DNA of 64,000 nt from Paractinoplanes polyasparticus (GTDB lineage: Bacteria; Actinomycetota; Actinomycetes; Mycobacteriales; Micromonosporaceae), in contig NZ_JAHWFK010000057.1 in the NCBI RefSeq assembly GCF_019710575.1, forward strand, positions 54,164 through 118,163, written 5' to 3'. The notes under the pieces are model-generated. The model was not told where the DNA came from. It saw nothing but the letters and a program-made list of their open reading frames with translations, and made no database searches. Below are positions 35,301 through 43,350 of the stretch, in pieces (the stretch's first letter is position 1; the number at the start of each line of letters is the position of its first letter). The position numbers and the translations under genes were made by a program.

Positions 35301-37066
35301 CAGTGCGCGGGCTGGCTCGTATCAACACCGTCGCTGGCGAACGACTGCAACGCGTACGTGGTGCCGTCCGCCAAGCGCCCGGCAGGGATCTTCACCACCG
35401 CGTTGTTGCCGTGAACGATGGAACCCTGAGAGACCACGTTCGTGCCGCTGCGACCGGTGCCGACCTTCCACCAGTAGAACGTGCCCTTGAGCTGACGGCC
35501 GGTGCCGTCCGGGTCGGTCAGCTTGGCCACGACTGTCGGGGTCAGCGTCCGCGAATACTCGCGGGTGGCACCCGTCTTGCACGGCCGCTCGCCGATACTC
35601 AGCACCTTGGGCGGGTCCGGGTACGAGTTGTATTCGACGGTCAGCTTCGCGGTGCCGGCATCGAATTTCTTCCAGCTGCCCACGCTGGACTCGTTCGACA
35701 CCCGCAACCCCAGCGTCAACGTGCTCGAGGTACCCCCGGCCGCTTTTCGCACAGCGGTGGTCATTCCCCATTCGGTATGCCGCCGCTGTCGGTCGTAGGC
35801 CTGGCTGGTGGCTGACGCAACCACAGGTCCCCAACTCGAGGCGTTGTTTGACCACTTGGTGGCCGAACTGATTGCACCGGTGACCCGCACCTCAGTCGCG
35901 GTAGCGGTACCGTTGTATGAATACAGGGTGTCCATCGACAGGATTGCCCTGGTGATGTGCTTCTTCATCACGGTGCCGAGCCCGAACGAGAACAACGATC
36001 GGTAGATCATCGTCTGCGGGGTCGTGGTGTATCCGACCTTCGCGCATTGAGCCGACTCGTGCGGCTTCGGGCAATCCGAACGGTCGAAACTCCAGTACGA
36101 CTGATCAGGGAACCGACTGTTGATCATCGTCCACGCCGAGCGAGTGATCGCCCGGCTGGCGTAGACCGGAAAAGTCGTCGCTGTACTGTGCAGCATCGCC
36201 GCATCCGGACGGACGATCAGCTGCTTACCGTCGAGCTCGACCGGCATCACTGCCGTTCGCCGGCCGGGGCCTTCCCGGGGCGACGCGTTGCTGGGCCCGG
36301 ACTTGCGCGCATCCTGCCCGGGTTTGCTCGAGTCCCACATCATGGGCGCGCCTGATGCGAACAGCAGCCTGCCGCCGGTCTTGACCGCGGTCAGCTCCCC
36401 CGCGGCGCTTTGGCGTAGCTCGAGACCTTTGGTCTCGGAGGAGAATCGGACCGTTGACAGGTCCGGGTTCTTGGCCGCCTTGGCGTTCTTGACGACCAGG
36501 ACCTCGGAGAAGCCCTCGACCTGCGCGGTCAGCACCAGGTCGACGCCGGGCAGCACCTCCCGGTAGGTGGCAGTAGCGCCGGCAACCACCGGGGGCGGCA
36601 GGGTTCCGGGCCAGGTGAGGCTGAGCTCGGCGGCCTCCGCGCCGATAGTCACCGCTGCGCTGTTCCCTCCCCCGGAGAACGACACGTCCAGAGCCGCCGC
36701 GGCCGGCTCGAACCGGCCGCTACCGTCGGATCGCAGCGTCGCGTCCGGCTTTATCCAGCGTCCCGCGGGATCTTTTACTCGCTGGACGACGGCTGCCGTC
36801 TCAGCCGTCAGCGTCCCGCTTGCGTTGGCGAAGACCTGCGTCCGCTCGTCGCGCGCCGAGGCAACTTCGACTCTCCCGTGACAGGCTGCGGCGGCCTGCA
36901 CGGCGGCGGCTTCGTCGGGAGCATTGGTCGGACAGGGTGTCGGTGGTGCCGCCGACACTGGGCCGGTGGCCACGAAGACGCTGGCCGTAGAGGCCATCAA
37001 GACAGCCAATCCGGCTGCCTGGACCCGATTTTGGGCGTGTTTGAACCACGCGCGACCACGCGACAT
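32303..37066 (-). CDS. Secreted multidomain LamG/DNRLRE-type protein preceding the RHS toxin
   Basis: This 1587-residue protein has a signal peptide ending 'GPVSAAPP' (residue about 40). Visible modules in order: an N-terminal beta region with 'LPGVDLVLTA'; a DNRLRE-like beta sandwich (about 330-450); a bacterial Ig/fibronectin-like stretch; a LamG/concanavalin-like domain (about 720-930, 'RWSFDDNTGADDAEHG', 'IDDVRVYGRVV'); a carboxypeptidase-regulatory-like fold ('GITGEPLAGITVTLTPG'); and two beta domains with 'VSTNGFVSFKD' and 'NWGAISFSDPADP', the latter with short PADPADP repeats. Large proteins of this build sit directly upstream of RHS toxins in many actinomycetes and probably form part of the same exported complex. 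The role is structural or adhesive; no catalytic motif was seen. Confidence 0.8.
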   Translation of the reverse strand: MSRGRAWFKHAQNRVQAAGLAVLMASTASVFVATGPVSAAPPTPCPTNAPDEAAAVQAAAACHGRVEVASARDERTQVFANASGTLTAETAAVVQRVKDPAGRWIKPDATLRSDGSGRFEPAAAALDVSFSGGGNSAAVTIGAEAAELSLTWPGTLPPPVVAGATATYREVLPGVDLVLTAQVEGFSEVLVVKNAKAAKNPDLSTVRFSSETKGLELRQSAAGELTAVKTGGRLLFASGAPMMWDSSKPGQDARKSGPSNASPREGPGRRTAVMPVELDGKQLIVRPDAAMLHSTATTFPVYASRAITRSAWTMINSRFPDQSYWSFDRSDCPKPHESAQCAKVGYTTTPQTMIYRSLFSFGLGTVMKKHITRAILSMDTLYSYNGTATATEVRVTGAISSATKWSNNASSWGPVVASATSQAYDRQRRHTEWGMTTAVRKAAGGTSSTLTLGLRVSNESSVGSWKKFDAGTAKLTVEYNSYPDPPKVLSIGERPCKTGATREYSRTLTPTVVAKLTDPDGTGRQLKGTFYWWKVGTGRSGTNVVSQGSIVHGNNAVVKIPAGRLADGTTYALQSFASDGVDTSQPAHCEFTVDVTAPGTPGKPVSAAYPSDGQVHGGAGVTGAFTLKPPATIPSDFAGYAYSLDPGVSAASATQVAAPVTSAAPTTTCSGPGQAPAPASDRSVRICVTPKTDRAYTLRVWAKDKAGNFSDPQTYSFLVAAGAGPAARWSFDDNTGADDAEHGNTATLTGAAFEPGRGKVGVALKANGTSTFAATAGPITTTNSAGQTVTLHPNQSFTLAATVRLDSTTGTGQRVIVAQNGTRTSPFLLSYSIADKKWRFAVASTDVDAPATAVVLSNATATAGAWTRLMATYDSTTGAMRLYVNGTLQTATATATAAFDSAKPVTIGRGMQAGAAAGYFAGAIDDVRVYGRVVNTSEMEFTNLKRPNAPLVTFPATTGNKVYAGRNLSVTVDAGGDTTVTAVRYQLGATGQAQQVTIDPGGAKTLSIPVSATDTGPTDLFIQALDAAGLTSTITTHEVFVETPVALTGEVTDGITGEPLAGITVTLTPGDLSRTTNAKGEYSFTGIEENTYNLAADNGDVGCASARAERDILIDGDTKRDLMIAPEADTFGYVCHTATAPFVQGTTRLPLTGDDQIVQIPQLPFTVPYYGSTYSNLWVSTNGFVSFKDPAGRDQYNGVSLPDRHNAPTAALAPFLSDLTVDASASVWTTATGSGTDQRFVVEWRNALIAGTSSRVSFEVSLAPDGDVTFNYAGLTDDRAKGSDTAVGITSPGGNYGPQYVFQEPALTSGTAVTFAAPDEPIASITGSLNGFILDPGGSPQAGARVWLEERATTADEGGFFDFGEVENGDYNFYAALGCNDFEDPGFNIDGNITAERGLETATDTFGNRCALSTASWIPADTAVDFGDGYEKPIPLPFPVSFYGHAFTGVTVQNWGAISFSDPADPADPADPAVGGGMQIWPAADPIVDDQTTVHTKSLGSAPNRQLVIEWRNVALTGLPDRTDLQLILDENSSITANARNLPDRAATSKDAEIYYWGTEYNSVQYYEDGKGLRAGKTVTFSPPPAS

Positions 37067-37475
37067 CGACGCCTGCCCCCGTTCGAGTGATGATCAGGCC
37101 ACGAAGGGTAAGCAGACTGAGTGATCGCTGTAAATAAAGGTGAACATGAATGTTGCTTGCCTTAGATCAAGTCATAATGCGCAAGCCACCCAACCAGCAC
37201 CGATGCGGACATGTGTGGCCTAGGTCACACATGGCAGCGCGTCCACACTGCCGGTGCGCCACCCGTCAGCGGCGGCCCGGATGCAGGCACCGACCCGCCG
37301 AGGCCATGGTTGCCCTCAACGATCAGGATCAACCAACCGCCTACAGCCGCAGCTCGGCCGTCCGCGCGAGAAGAACGGCAATGCCGCCCGCGAACGATAA
37401 CGGCACTTGCACGCGGCATGACGAAAGTACTGCCTGACGCTCGGGGCCCACGGCGAAAGTGCCCGAGGACGCTTA
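37067..37475. other. Upstream region of the LamG-RHS operon
   Basis: These 409 bases between the LamG gene and the IS5 element are AT-richer near 37110-37160 ('GTAAATAAAGG' and 'ATAATG' areas), where the operon promoter probably lies. No gene is convincing here. Confidence 0.4.
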
Positions 37476-37481
37476 GAACTC

Positions 37482-38302
37482 CTAACTCTTTGAGTGGTGC
37501 AGGCGGCGCCAGCAGATCAGGGCGCAGCCGAGTTTGAGCAGGGCTTCGTGGATGTCGTCGCGGATCTCCCAGCGGATCCGCAAACGGCGGAACCAGTGCA
37601 GCAAGGCGAAGCTCTGCTCCACGACCCAGCGCAGCTTGCCCAGCCCGGAGCCGTGCTCGGTGCCACGGCGGGCAATCACCGGAGTGATGCCGAGGTCCCG
37701 GACCAGGGCGCGGTACTTGTCGTGGTCGTAGCCGCGGTCGGCGTAAACCTTCGGTGCCCGGCTGCGGGGCCGTCCGCGTCTGCCGCGGATCGGCGGGATT
37801 GCTTGCAGCAATGGGATGAGTTGGGTGACATCGTTGCGGTTACCGCCGGTCAGCAGCACCGCCAACGGGACACCGCCGGCGTCGGTGATTAAGTGGTGCT
37901 TGGAGCCCAGCCGGCCGCGGTCTACTGGACTCCGGCCGGTTTTGGGCCGCCCTTGAGCGCCCGGACATGACTGGAATCGACCACCGCCCGCGACAGATCC
38001 AGCTTCCCGGCGGCGCGGAGTTCGGCGAGCAGGACTTCGTGCAGGCGTTGCCAGACACCGGCGTTGTTCCAGTCGCGCAAGCGTCGCCAGCAGGTCATGC
38101 CGCAGCCGAAGCCCAGCTCGTTGGGCAGCCATTCCCAGCGGATGCCGGTGAACAAGACGAACAAGATGCCGCACAACACTTTGCGGTCATCGACAGGCCG
38201 GCGACCAGGACCCGAACGAGCCGGCTGCTTCGGTAGCAGCGGCTCGATCCGGGCCCAGAGGTCGTCATCGACCAGCCAGGGCTGGGGTCGCGCTTCCTCA
38301 TG
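37482..38302 (-). CDS. IS5-family transposase made by programmed -1 frameshift
   Basis: Two overlapping frames make one protein. The upstream frame (open from 38302, no ATG/GTG at the expected site; a CTG near 38275 or non-standard start is possible) encodes 'LWARIEPLLPKQPARSGPGRR', 'GILFVLFTGIRWEWLPNELGFG' and 'VVDSSHVRALKGGPK' (first catalytic Asp). It stops at 37922. The downstream frame encodes 'GRSPVDRGRLGSKHHLITDAGGVPLAV', 'VYADRGYDHDKYR' (second Asp) and 'LRWVVEQSFALLHWFRRLRIRWE' (catalytic Glu), ending 37482. The shift between them is -1 at a canonical CCCAAAA heptamer. Confidence 0.85.
37940..37946 (-). promoter_or_regulatory. CCCAAAA slippery heptamer for -1 frameshifting
   Basis: On the minus strand the zero-frame codons read GGC-CCA-AAA, so C CCA AAA is an exact X XXY YYZ heptamer. 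Slipping back one base moves pairing to CCC AAA and enters the frame of the C-terminal transposase half. GC-rich sequence follows (ACCGGCCGGAGTCC), which could form a stimulatory structure. Confidence 0.8.
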
Positions 38303-38442
38303 TCACCGACAACGGCCGACCAAAAGATCAAGTCATGCCGATGCACCCGATTGAGTTAGGAGTTCTTAGAGGGCGTCTGATCCTCTAAGGGGATAGTTCA
38401 CGTTTGTGCACGTCATCGGGCCTGGACGCTCGTTGGTCCGGC

Positions 38443-39150
38443 ATGGGGATGGAGCGACGTCCATATCGGTCGGATCTGTCGGATGCCCGGTGGGCGTTGA
38501 TCGAACCGGTCCTGACACGGTGGCGGTCGGGGAGAACCGGCCTGGGGATCCACCAGCCGACCCATGATTTGCGGGAGATCGTGAACGCGATCTTCTATGT
38601 CACGCGCACCGGCATCGCGTGGGAGTATCTGCCGCACGACTTCCCGCCGGCGAAGACGGTCTACGACTACTACGCCAAGTGGGAGAAGGACGGCACCACG
38701 CAACAGATCCACGATCTGCTCCGTCATCGGCTCCGCGAAGCGCATGGCCGTGACCGCCTCCCGAGCGCCGCGGTCATCGACACGCAAAGCGTCAAAACCT
38801 CCTGCAACGTAAGGGAATCCGAGCAAGGCATCGACGCCGCGAAGAAGATCAAGGGACGCAAGCGGCACATCGTCACCGACACTCTCGGGCTATTGCTGGC
38901 CGTCGTGGTCACCGCCGCGTCCGTGTCGGACACCGCCGCCGGCAAGGACCTGCTCGGCGTCGTGGCGGCCGAGCATCCCCGGGTCAGCAAGGTGTGGGTC
39001 GACGGCGGTTATCAAGCTGCTGCCTGGCGGTACGGAGCTCAGCACGGCATCGACGTCGACGTGGTCACCCGTGCTCGAGCGGAGAAAGGCTTCCGGGTCC
39101 TGCCACGCCGATGGGACGGCTGGCGGACCGGTCCCCGATCATCGCCCTAG
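38443..39150 (+). pseudogene. IS5-family transposase, 3' end deleted
   Basis: The start is ATG 38443 or 38449. The product follows an IS5-type DDE protein ('RPYRSDLSDARWALIEPVL', 'FYVTRTGIAWEYLPHDFPPAKTVYDYY', 'AAVIDTQSVKTSC' first Asp, 'KGRKRHIVTDTLGLLLAV', 'VWVDGGYQ' second Asp) until 'GFRVLPRRW' at about 39114. There it should continue into the 'VVERTFGWL' motif carrying the catalytic Glu. Instead it runs into the regulator gene and stops after ten foreign residues. The right end of the element is gone, so it is dead. It is a different IS5 subtype from the neighbour at 37.5 kb. Confidence 0.9.
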
Positions 39151-39401
39151 GCTGGCGGGCCTGCCAACCGGTCGCCCTGACCATCGGCGACGAACACCTC
39201 GTCGTCGACCGGGCGGTCGACGGCAGGCGCAAGCTCACCGGGCAAGGCTTCCTGCGACTGCCCGCCGCGATCCGGCACCACTATCGCATCCGGACCGGCG
39301 ACCGGTTGCTCGTTGCCGCCTGCCCCGACGCTGATCGCGTGATCATCTGTACGCACGCGTTTCTCGACGCCATGCTCGACGAGATCGTGGGTAGACGATG
39401 A
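39111..39401 (+). CDS. AbrB/SpoVT-like regulator, N-terminally truncated
   Basis: This 96-residue product's ATG (39111) sits at the IS5 junction. Its body matches the diverged copy at 42.3 kb ('GRLADRSPIIALGW' against 'GRIADRAIMQALGW'), but about 60 N-terminal residues of that copy are missing. The C-terminal half has the swapped-hairpin AbrB pattern ('GFLRLPAAIRHHYRIRTGDRLLV'), typically a DNA-binding fold. The stop overlaps the recombinase start (ATGA), so regulator and recombinase are one unit. Expression may now depend on the IS5 promoter. Confidence 0.65.
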   Translation: MGRLADRSPIIALGWRACQPVALTIGDEHLVVDRAVDGRRKLTGQGFLRLPAAIRHHYRIRTGDRLLVAACPDADRVIICTHAFLDAMLDEIVGRR

Positions 39402-40453
39402 CGGACCCGACGCCGCGTTCGGGCGGGCCGGACGGTGACGAGCTGCAGGCCCTGCGGCTCCTGCTCGATCGGCTCGGCGTCAGTCCTGCGCAACTGCTCG
39501 GGCAGACAGTGCGAACGGCGACGAAGATGCCGACGTTCGACGAGTACATCCCGCACGTGTCAGCGGCCGTCAGCGAAGGCAGCCGCCGGCTATACGGCAC
39601 TTACTGGCGGAAGATCAGCCAGGAATGGGGTGGCCGGCGACTCGACGAGCCGACACCGTCGCAGATCAAACAGCTGTCCGAACGGACCCGCCACACCGTC
39701 GTCCATCGGCGCAATGCTCGAGGTGGACGGGGCGCCGCCGAGCACCTCATCTCCGCGATCCGATGCCTCTACCAACATGCGGTCGCCGACCGGCTGATCG
39801 ACGCCGCGGACAACCCAGCGATGCGGGTGGCCAAACCACGCCGCCTGGCCAGCACCCGCCGGGCTCTGCCCGAGCACCGGCTGACCGAGATCATCAATAC
39901 TGCCGCCACCACGGGCGACGACCCTGACCTCGACACACTCATCCTGCGGCTGCATCTGGAGACCGGATGCCGCAGGGGCGGTGCGCTTGCTCTGCGGCGA
40001 GGCGACCTCGATCCCGCCCAGTGCCTGATCCAGCTGCGCGAGAAGGGAGAGACCATCCGGTGGCAGCCGGTCTCCCCCACCCTCATGCAGGCTCTCCTTG
40101 AGCACGCCGAACATCGTGGCGGCGGCGACCAGGTCCTGCGCTACCGCACCGGCCGGCCCATCACCCGCCGTCGCTACGACTACCTGTGGCAGCGCCTCGG
40201 CAAACACCTCAGCTGGGTCGCCACCCAGCAGGTCAGCATTCACTGGCTGCGCCACACGACGCTGACCTGGGTCGAACGCCATCACGGATACGCCGTCGCC
40301 CGCGCCTACGCCGGGCACAACAGCGGCCGCGACATCGGCGTCACGGCCACCTACGTCCGAGCCGACCTGCACGAGGTAGCGCACGCTCTTGCCGAGCTCA
40401 CCGGCGAACCGCATCCCCTCGCACCACCCACACCACCGGCGACGGCCGGGTAG
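39398..40453 (+). CDS. Tyrosine recombinase/integrase (intact)
   Basis: This 351-residue enzyme has a SAM-like N-terminal core-binding domain (about 45-140, 'TFDEYIPHVSAAVSEGSRRLYGTYW', 'EHLISAIRCLYQHAVAD'). Its catalytic domain has Arg (R192/R193 in 'LETGCRRGGAL'), H282-W-L-R285 ('HWLRHTTLTWVER'), H307 ('YAGH') and the nucleophile Y319 ('ATYVRADL'). All expected catalytic residues are present. It is coupled to the AbrB-like regulator upstream. Its target site is unknown. Confidence 0.9.
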   Translation: MTDPTPRSGGPDGDELQALRLLLDRLGVSPAQLLGQTVRTATKMPTFDEYIPHVSAAVSEGSRRLYGTYWRKISQEWGGRRLDEPTPSQIKQLSERTRHTVVHRRNARGGRGAAEHLISAIRCLYQHAVADRLIDAADNPAMRVAKPRRLASTRRALPEHRLTEIINTAATTGDDPDLDTLILRLHLETGCRRGGALALRRGDLDPAQCLIQLREKGETIRWQPVSPTLMQALLEHAEHRGGGDQVLRYRTGRPITRRRYDYLWQRLGKHLSWVATQQVSIHWLRHTTLTWVERHHGYAVARAYAGHNSGRDIGVTATYVRADLHEVAHALAELTGEPHPLAPPTPPATAG

Positions 40454-40535
40454 ATCGGCACCGGTTCGCCAGCGGTGACCTATCGCGGCCGGGTGGTGCC
40501 GGGATACGTCTGGCGGCCGGTCCGGCCAGCGTCCG

Positions 40536-40729
40536 CCACGGTTTGACCTGTTCGAGGTCAGCCATTCGACGCCGTCTTGGCGCAGGTAGTGCTCGATGGT
40601 GCCGATGGCCGCCCAGTCCTTGAAGATTTCGCCGCAACGCAGCGTCCGGTACTGCACCTTCGCGCTCTTCTGAACGACCTCTACCCGCCACCGGCCGTCA
40701 GCGGTCGCCATGGCGTGCAGGATCTTCAC
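40536..40729 (-). pseudogene. Small hypothetical gene remnant
   Basis: From ATG 40729 the frame encodes 'MATADGRWRVEVVQKSAKVQYRTL' and 'DWAAIGTIEHYLRQDGVE'. The signal then appears to move one base to 'MADLEQVKPW'. After that neither frame reaches a suitable stop, so the gene looks frameshifted and truncated. The N-terminal pattern resembles small uncharacterised actinomycete proteins that begin with a GRW-V-V-strand; function unknown. Confidence 0.35.
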
Positions 40730-41279
40730 GGTGCCGGCGGTCGTGCCTGATCAGGACGCTGTTCAGTAGTCCCTTGCCTTACACCCTCACGTCATTCACC
40801 AAGCCGGCGACCGTGGGCATCGGCGCCCGGTCACCCTCTCTGATCGTCACCCGACACTTCGCCAACCAAGCAGGGCAAGCCCGCGGCGGCTGCAGCCGCC
40901 GACGCGGCCGCTGACCCACCAGCCGGCCGCCTCTCGAAGCAGGTGATCATCACGCCGGACACTCCGAGAACTCTGGACAACGGGGTGCTCGACGCGCTCC
41001 GACCGGCCTGCAGCAACCGAGCCCAGCGCTCAGAGCAACTCGGTCGCCCCGGTAGGCCAAGGCATCAACCCGGCATCGCGACGCGAAATACACGCCTGTA
41101 GTTCGCTCGATCATCTTGCCGCGCAACTGGCCGGACGGCACCGTTGACAGTGGCCGGGCCGCCCGGGCCGCGGAAGCAATGCGTCACTGAAGGTCATACG
41201 CACCCACCGGCGGGCGGCCCAGCACACTGCTCGAACTGAGACGCCGACCCGCACGGGACAGCGCCGCCGCAACCAGGAC
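40730..41279. other. Gene-free stretch between the two recombinase modules
   Basis: About 550 bases hold short frames with poor codon use and no recognisable product. This is the natural place for a recombination site between the two opposed integrase copies, but I could not point to a specific core. Confidence 0.4.
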
Positions 41280-42316
41280 TCACCCCACGGCAGATCCCAG
41301 CGGATGCGGCTCCCCGGCCAGCGCCGACAACGCGTCCGCCAGCTCCTGCATACTCGCCCGCACATACCCGGCCGTGGCACCGACGTCGCCGCTGGTGGTT
41401 TCCGCATGCCCGGCGTAAGCGCGCGCCACCGCATAGCCGAAGTTGCGCTCGACCCAGGTCAGCGTCGTGTGCCGCAACCAGTGCGTACTGATCTGCTGGG
41501 TCGCCACCCACGGCAACCGCATCCCCAGCCGCGCTCACAAATGGTCGTACCGGCGGTAACTGATCGGCCGGCCACCGCGGTAACACAGGAGCCGGCCGGT
41601 AGGCGCCGCTCCACGCTGCTCGGCATGCGCCAGCAGATGCTGCATCAGCGTCGGTGACACAGGCTGCCACCGGGGAACGTGCCACCCTTCTCCCTGAGCA
41701 GAATCAGGCACTGCTCCGCGTCGAGATCAACCGGGCGCAAACCGAGCGCGCCGCCACGACGGCACGCCGTCTCCACATGCAACCGGATCAGCAGTCCGTC
41801 GAGTTCCGGATCATCGCCACTACTCACCGCCACCTCGTAGATCGCCGACAGACGGCTGTCAGGCAGCGCCCGGCGGGTCGACGCCAGCCGTTTCGGCTTG
41901 GCGATCTTCAACGCCGGGTTCTGCGCCTCGGTCATGAAACCGTCGGCGGTGGCCCGTCGATACAGGCACCGCAAGGCGGAAATGACATGCTCCTCGGCGC
42001 TGCGCCCGCCACGGCCGTTGCGCCGCTGCACCCGGTTCGCCTTCACATCAGCAATCAGCGTGCGTATCTCCGACGCGGTGACCTGATCGATGCGCCGGGT
42101 CCCCCACCGCTCGACCGCCCGGTTCCAATAGGTGCCATAGGCCTTACGCAACCCTGGCGTCACCGACGCCGACACCAGCGGCACGTACTCGGCGAACGTC
42201 GGCGCCGCCGGACGCACCGGCGCACCGGTCGCCAGATCATCCGGTGAGATCCCCATCCGCTCCAGCAGCAACCGGGCCGCCTCGAGGGTGGACCGGTCGC
42301 TCGTCGGCTCACCCAT
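41280..42316 (-). pseudogene. Second tyrosine recombinase copy, frameshift plus nonsense
   Basis: From ATG 42316 (overlapping the regulator stop by eight bases) it matches the intact 351-aa recombinase along its length ('TFAEYVPLVSASVTPGLRKAYGTYW', 'RLHVETACRRGGALGL'). Two lesions break it. One is a frameshift near 41680, after 'LREKGGTF'. The other is a TGA (41535-41537) where the intact copy reads Trp in 'YDYLWQRLG'. The end frame still carries 'HWLRHTTLTWVER', 'YAGH' and 'YVRASM'. It is therefore a decayed paralogue, not an assembly shadow of the first copy, since the sequences differ throughout. Confidence 0.85.
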
Positions 42317-42833
42317 CGACGTCGCTTCCCCACACCGCGTCGAAGACCTGGGCGACCACGTCGTCCAGCACCGCCGGCGGGTACACCAGCAGAAGACCAC
42401 CCTCGGGATATGCGGCGAGCAGCACCCGGCTACCGGCCGCCAGATCGCACCACCGGCGAGCCGCGACCGGCAGATGCAGGAACCGCTGCGAGGACACCCG
42501 GAAGACACCGCGCTCATCGGCGAACACCCCGATCAGCCCACGGCTGACCCGGATGTCGAGGCGCTGCTGCGGTGTCCAGCCCAGCGCCTGCATGATCGCC
42601 CGGTCCGCGATGCGCCCTCCGGCATCGAGGGTGGACAGGCCGTAGATCGCCGACCCGGTCCGCTTCGCCGGCAGGTGCAGCAGCGTCAGCGTCGTACGGG
42701 TGACCGGCGCACCTCGCTGCTGGCCGTGGCTTGATGCACGCTCTCGTGCAATGAGCATCGGTGCCGGGGCCGCCGGAGACGACACATGGGTCATGGCAGC
42801 CACCGCCACACCGGGTTGACCGGTTCTGACCAT
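42309..42833 (-). CDS. AbrB-like regulator upstream of the dead recombinase
   Basis: The frame is open from ATG 42833 (174 residues); in-frame ATGs at 42794 and 42758 are alternatives and none has a clear ribosome site. Residues about 55-170 align with the shortened plus-strand copy: 'LSTLDAGGRIADRAIMQALGW', then 'RFLHLPVAARRWCDLAAGSRVLLAAYPEGGLLLVYP', the AbrB-type swapped hairpin. A perfect inverted repeat just upstream is a likely autoregulatory operator. It is the full-length version of the regulator damaged at 39.1 kb. Confidence 0.65.
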   Translation of the reverse strand: MVRTGQPGVAVAAMTHVSSPAAPAPMLIARERASSHGQQRGAPVTRTTLTLLHLPAKRTGSAIYGLSTLDAGGRIADRAIMQALGWTPQQRLDIRVSRGLIGVFADERGVFRVSSQRFLHLPVAARRWCDLAAGSRVLLAAYPEGGLLLVYPPAVLDDVVAQVFDAVWGSDVDG

Positions 42834-42853
42834 GCCGAGGGTGAGTGATGTGC

Positions 42854-42875
42854 GTGGTCAGGAATACCTGACCAC
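42854..42875. promoter_or_regulatory. Perfect 9-bp inverted repeat, putative operator
   Basis: GTGGTCAGG AATA CCTGACCAC, a perfect dyad with a four-base spacer, lies 21 bp upstream of the AbrB-like gene's first ATG. Dyads of this size fit a dimeric regulator; I infer autoregulation of the regulator-recombinase unit. Confidence 0.6.
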
Positions 42876-42906
42876 CAGTACGTTAGATAACGCACGGATG
42901 CGAGGA

Positions 42907-42932
42907 TTTTGTGTCCGGAGATCGACACAAAA
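42907..42932. promoter_or_regulatory. AT-rich 9-bp inverted repeat
   Basis: TTTTGTGTC and GACACAAAA are perfectly complementary around CGGAGATC. It sits some 75 bp upstream of the AbrB-like gene in an AT-rich patch unlike its surroundings. It could be a second operator, a recombinase arm site or a hairpin. Confidence 0.5.
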
Positions 42933-42984
42933 CAATACCCATCCCATCCTGTCTACCATCATTCCACTCCAATAGCTTCACCGG

Positions 42985-43018
42985 AACCCCGCTCGGTCAG
43001 CTTCACCCGAGCGGGGTT
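42985..43018 (+). terminator. GC-rich 12-bp stem hairpin
   Basis: AACCCCGCTCGG (42985-42996) pairs perfectly with CCGAGCGGGGTT (43007-43018) across a ten-base loop and is followed by CTCTCT. The form is that of an intrinsic terminator. No gene directly upstream on either strand ends here in the window, so it may be left over from a deleted gene or mark an integration boundary. Confidence 0.6.
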
Positions 43019-43350
43019 CTCTCTGCCTGGGTTCGCGCGCCAGCCGCCCAACGAGCGGCTCGCGGCTAGATGTGCGCGCCGGTTCAGGAACTCGACGGTT
43101 GTCAGGTTTGGTCGCCCAGGCACACCCCTCCAGTCGCGAGCGGGCCACGACGTGGCTCGTCGGTTACGAGGCCGACACGGTCGCCGAGGTGTCCACGCCC
43201 CAACAGGGTCGTGCTCGCTTCCGCCGACACCGTGCCGACGGCCCCGGTCGCGTCGGCCGCGGTCGACCGGGTCCGCGCGTCGGCCGAGACCTACCGACTC
43301 GCTCCACGCGGGCGGCGAAAGGCGCTGGGGCGAGTCGGTAGCCTGGGAAA

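Larger units (their letters stand above)
37476..38365 (-). mobile_element. IS5-family insertion sequence with 13-bp ends and TTA duplication
   Basis: Perfect inverted repeats GAACTCCTAACTC (37476-37488) and GAGTTAGGAGTTC (38353-38365) flank the 890-bp element. The trinucleotide TTA is present on both outer sides (37473-37475 and 38366-38368). A TNA duplication is usual for the IS427/IS1031 groups of the IS5 family. Perfect ends and target duplication point to a recent insertion. Confidence 0.9.

Noticed and set aside
39590..40729. 379-codon minus-strand frame opposite the integrase
   Set aside because: Only its first 55-60 codons look protein-like; the rest is the shadow of the intact recombinase.
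39111..42833. Programmed frameshift or read-through in the second recombinase copy
   Set aside because: There are two separate lesions, no slippery site at the shift, and the other copy is uninterrupted; decay is simpler.
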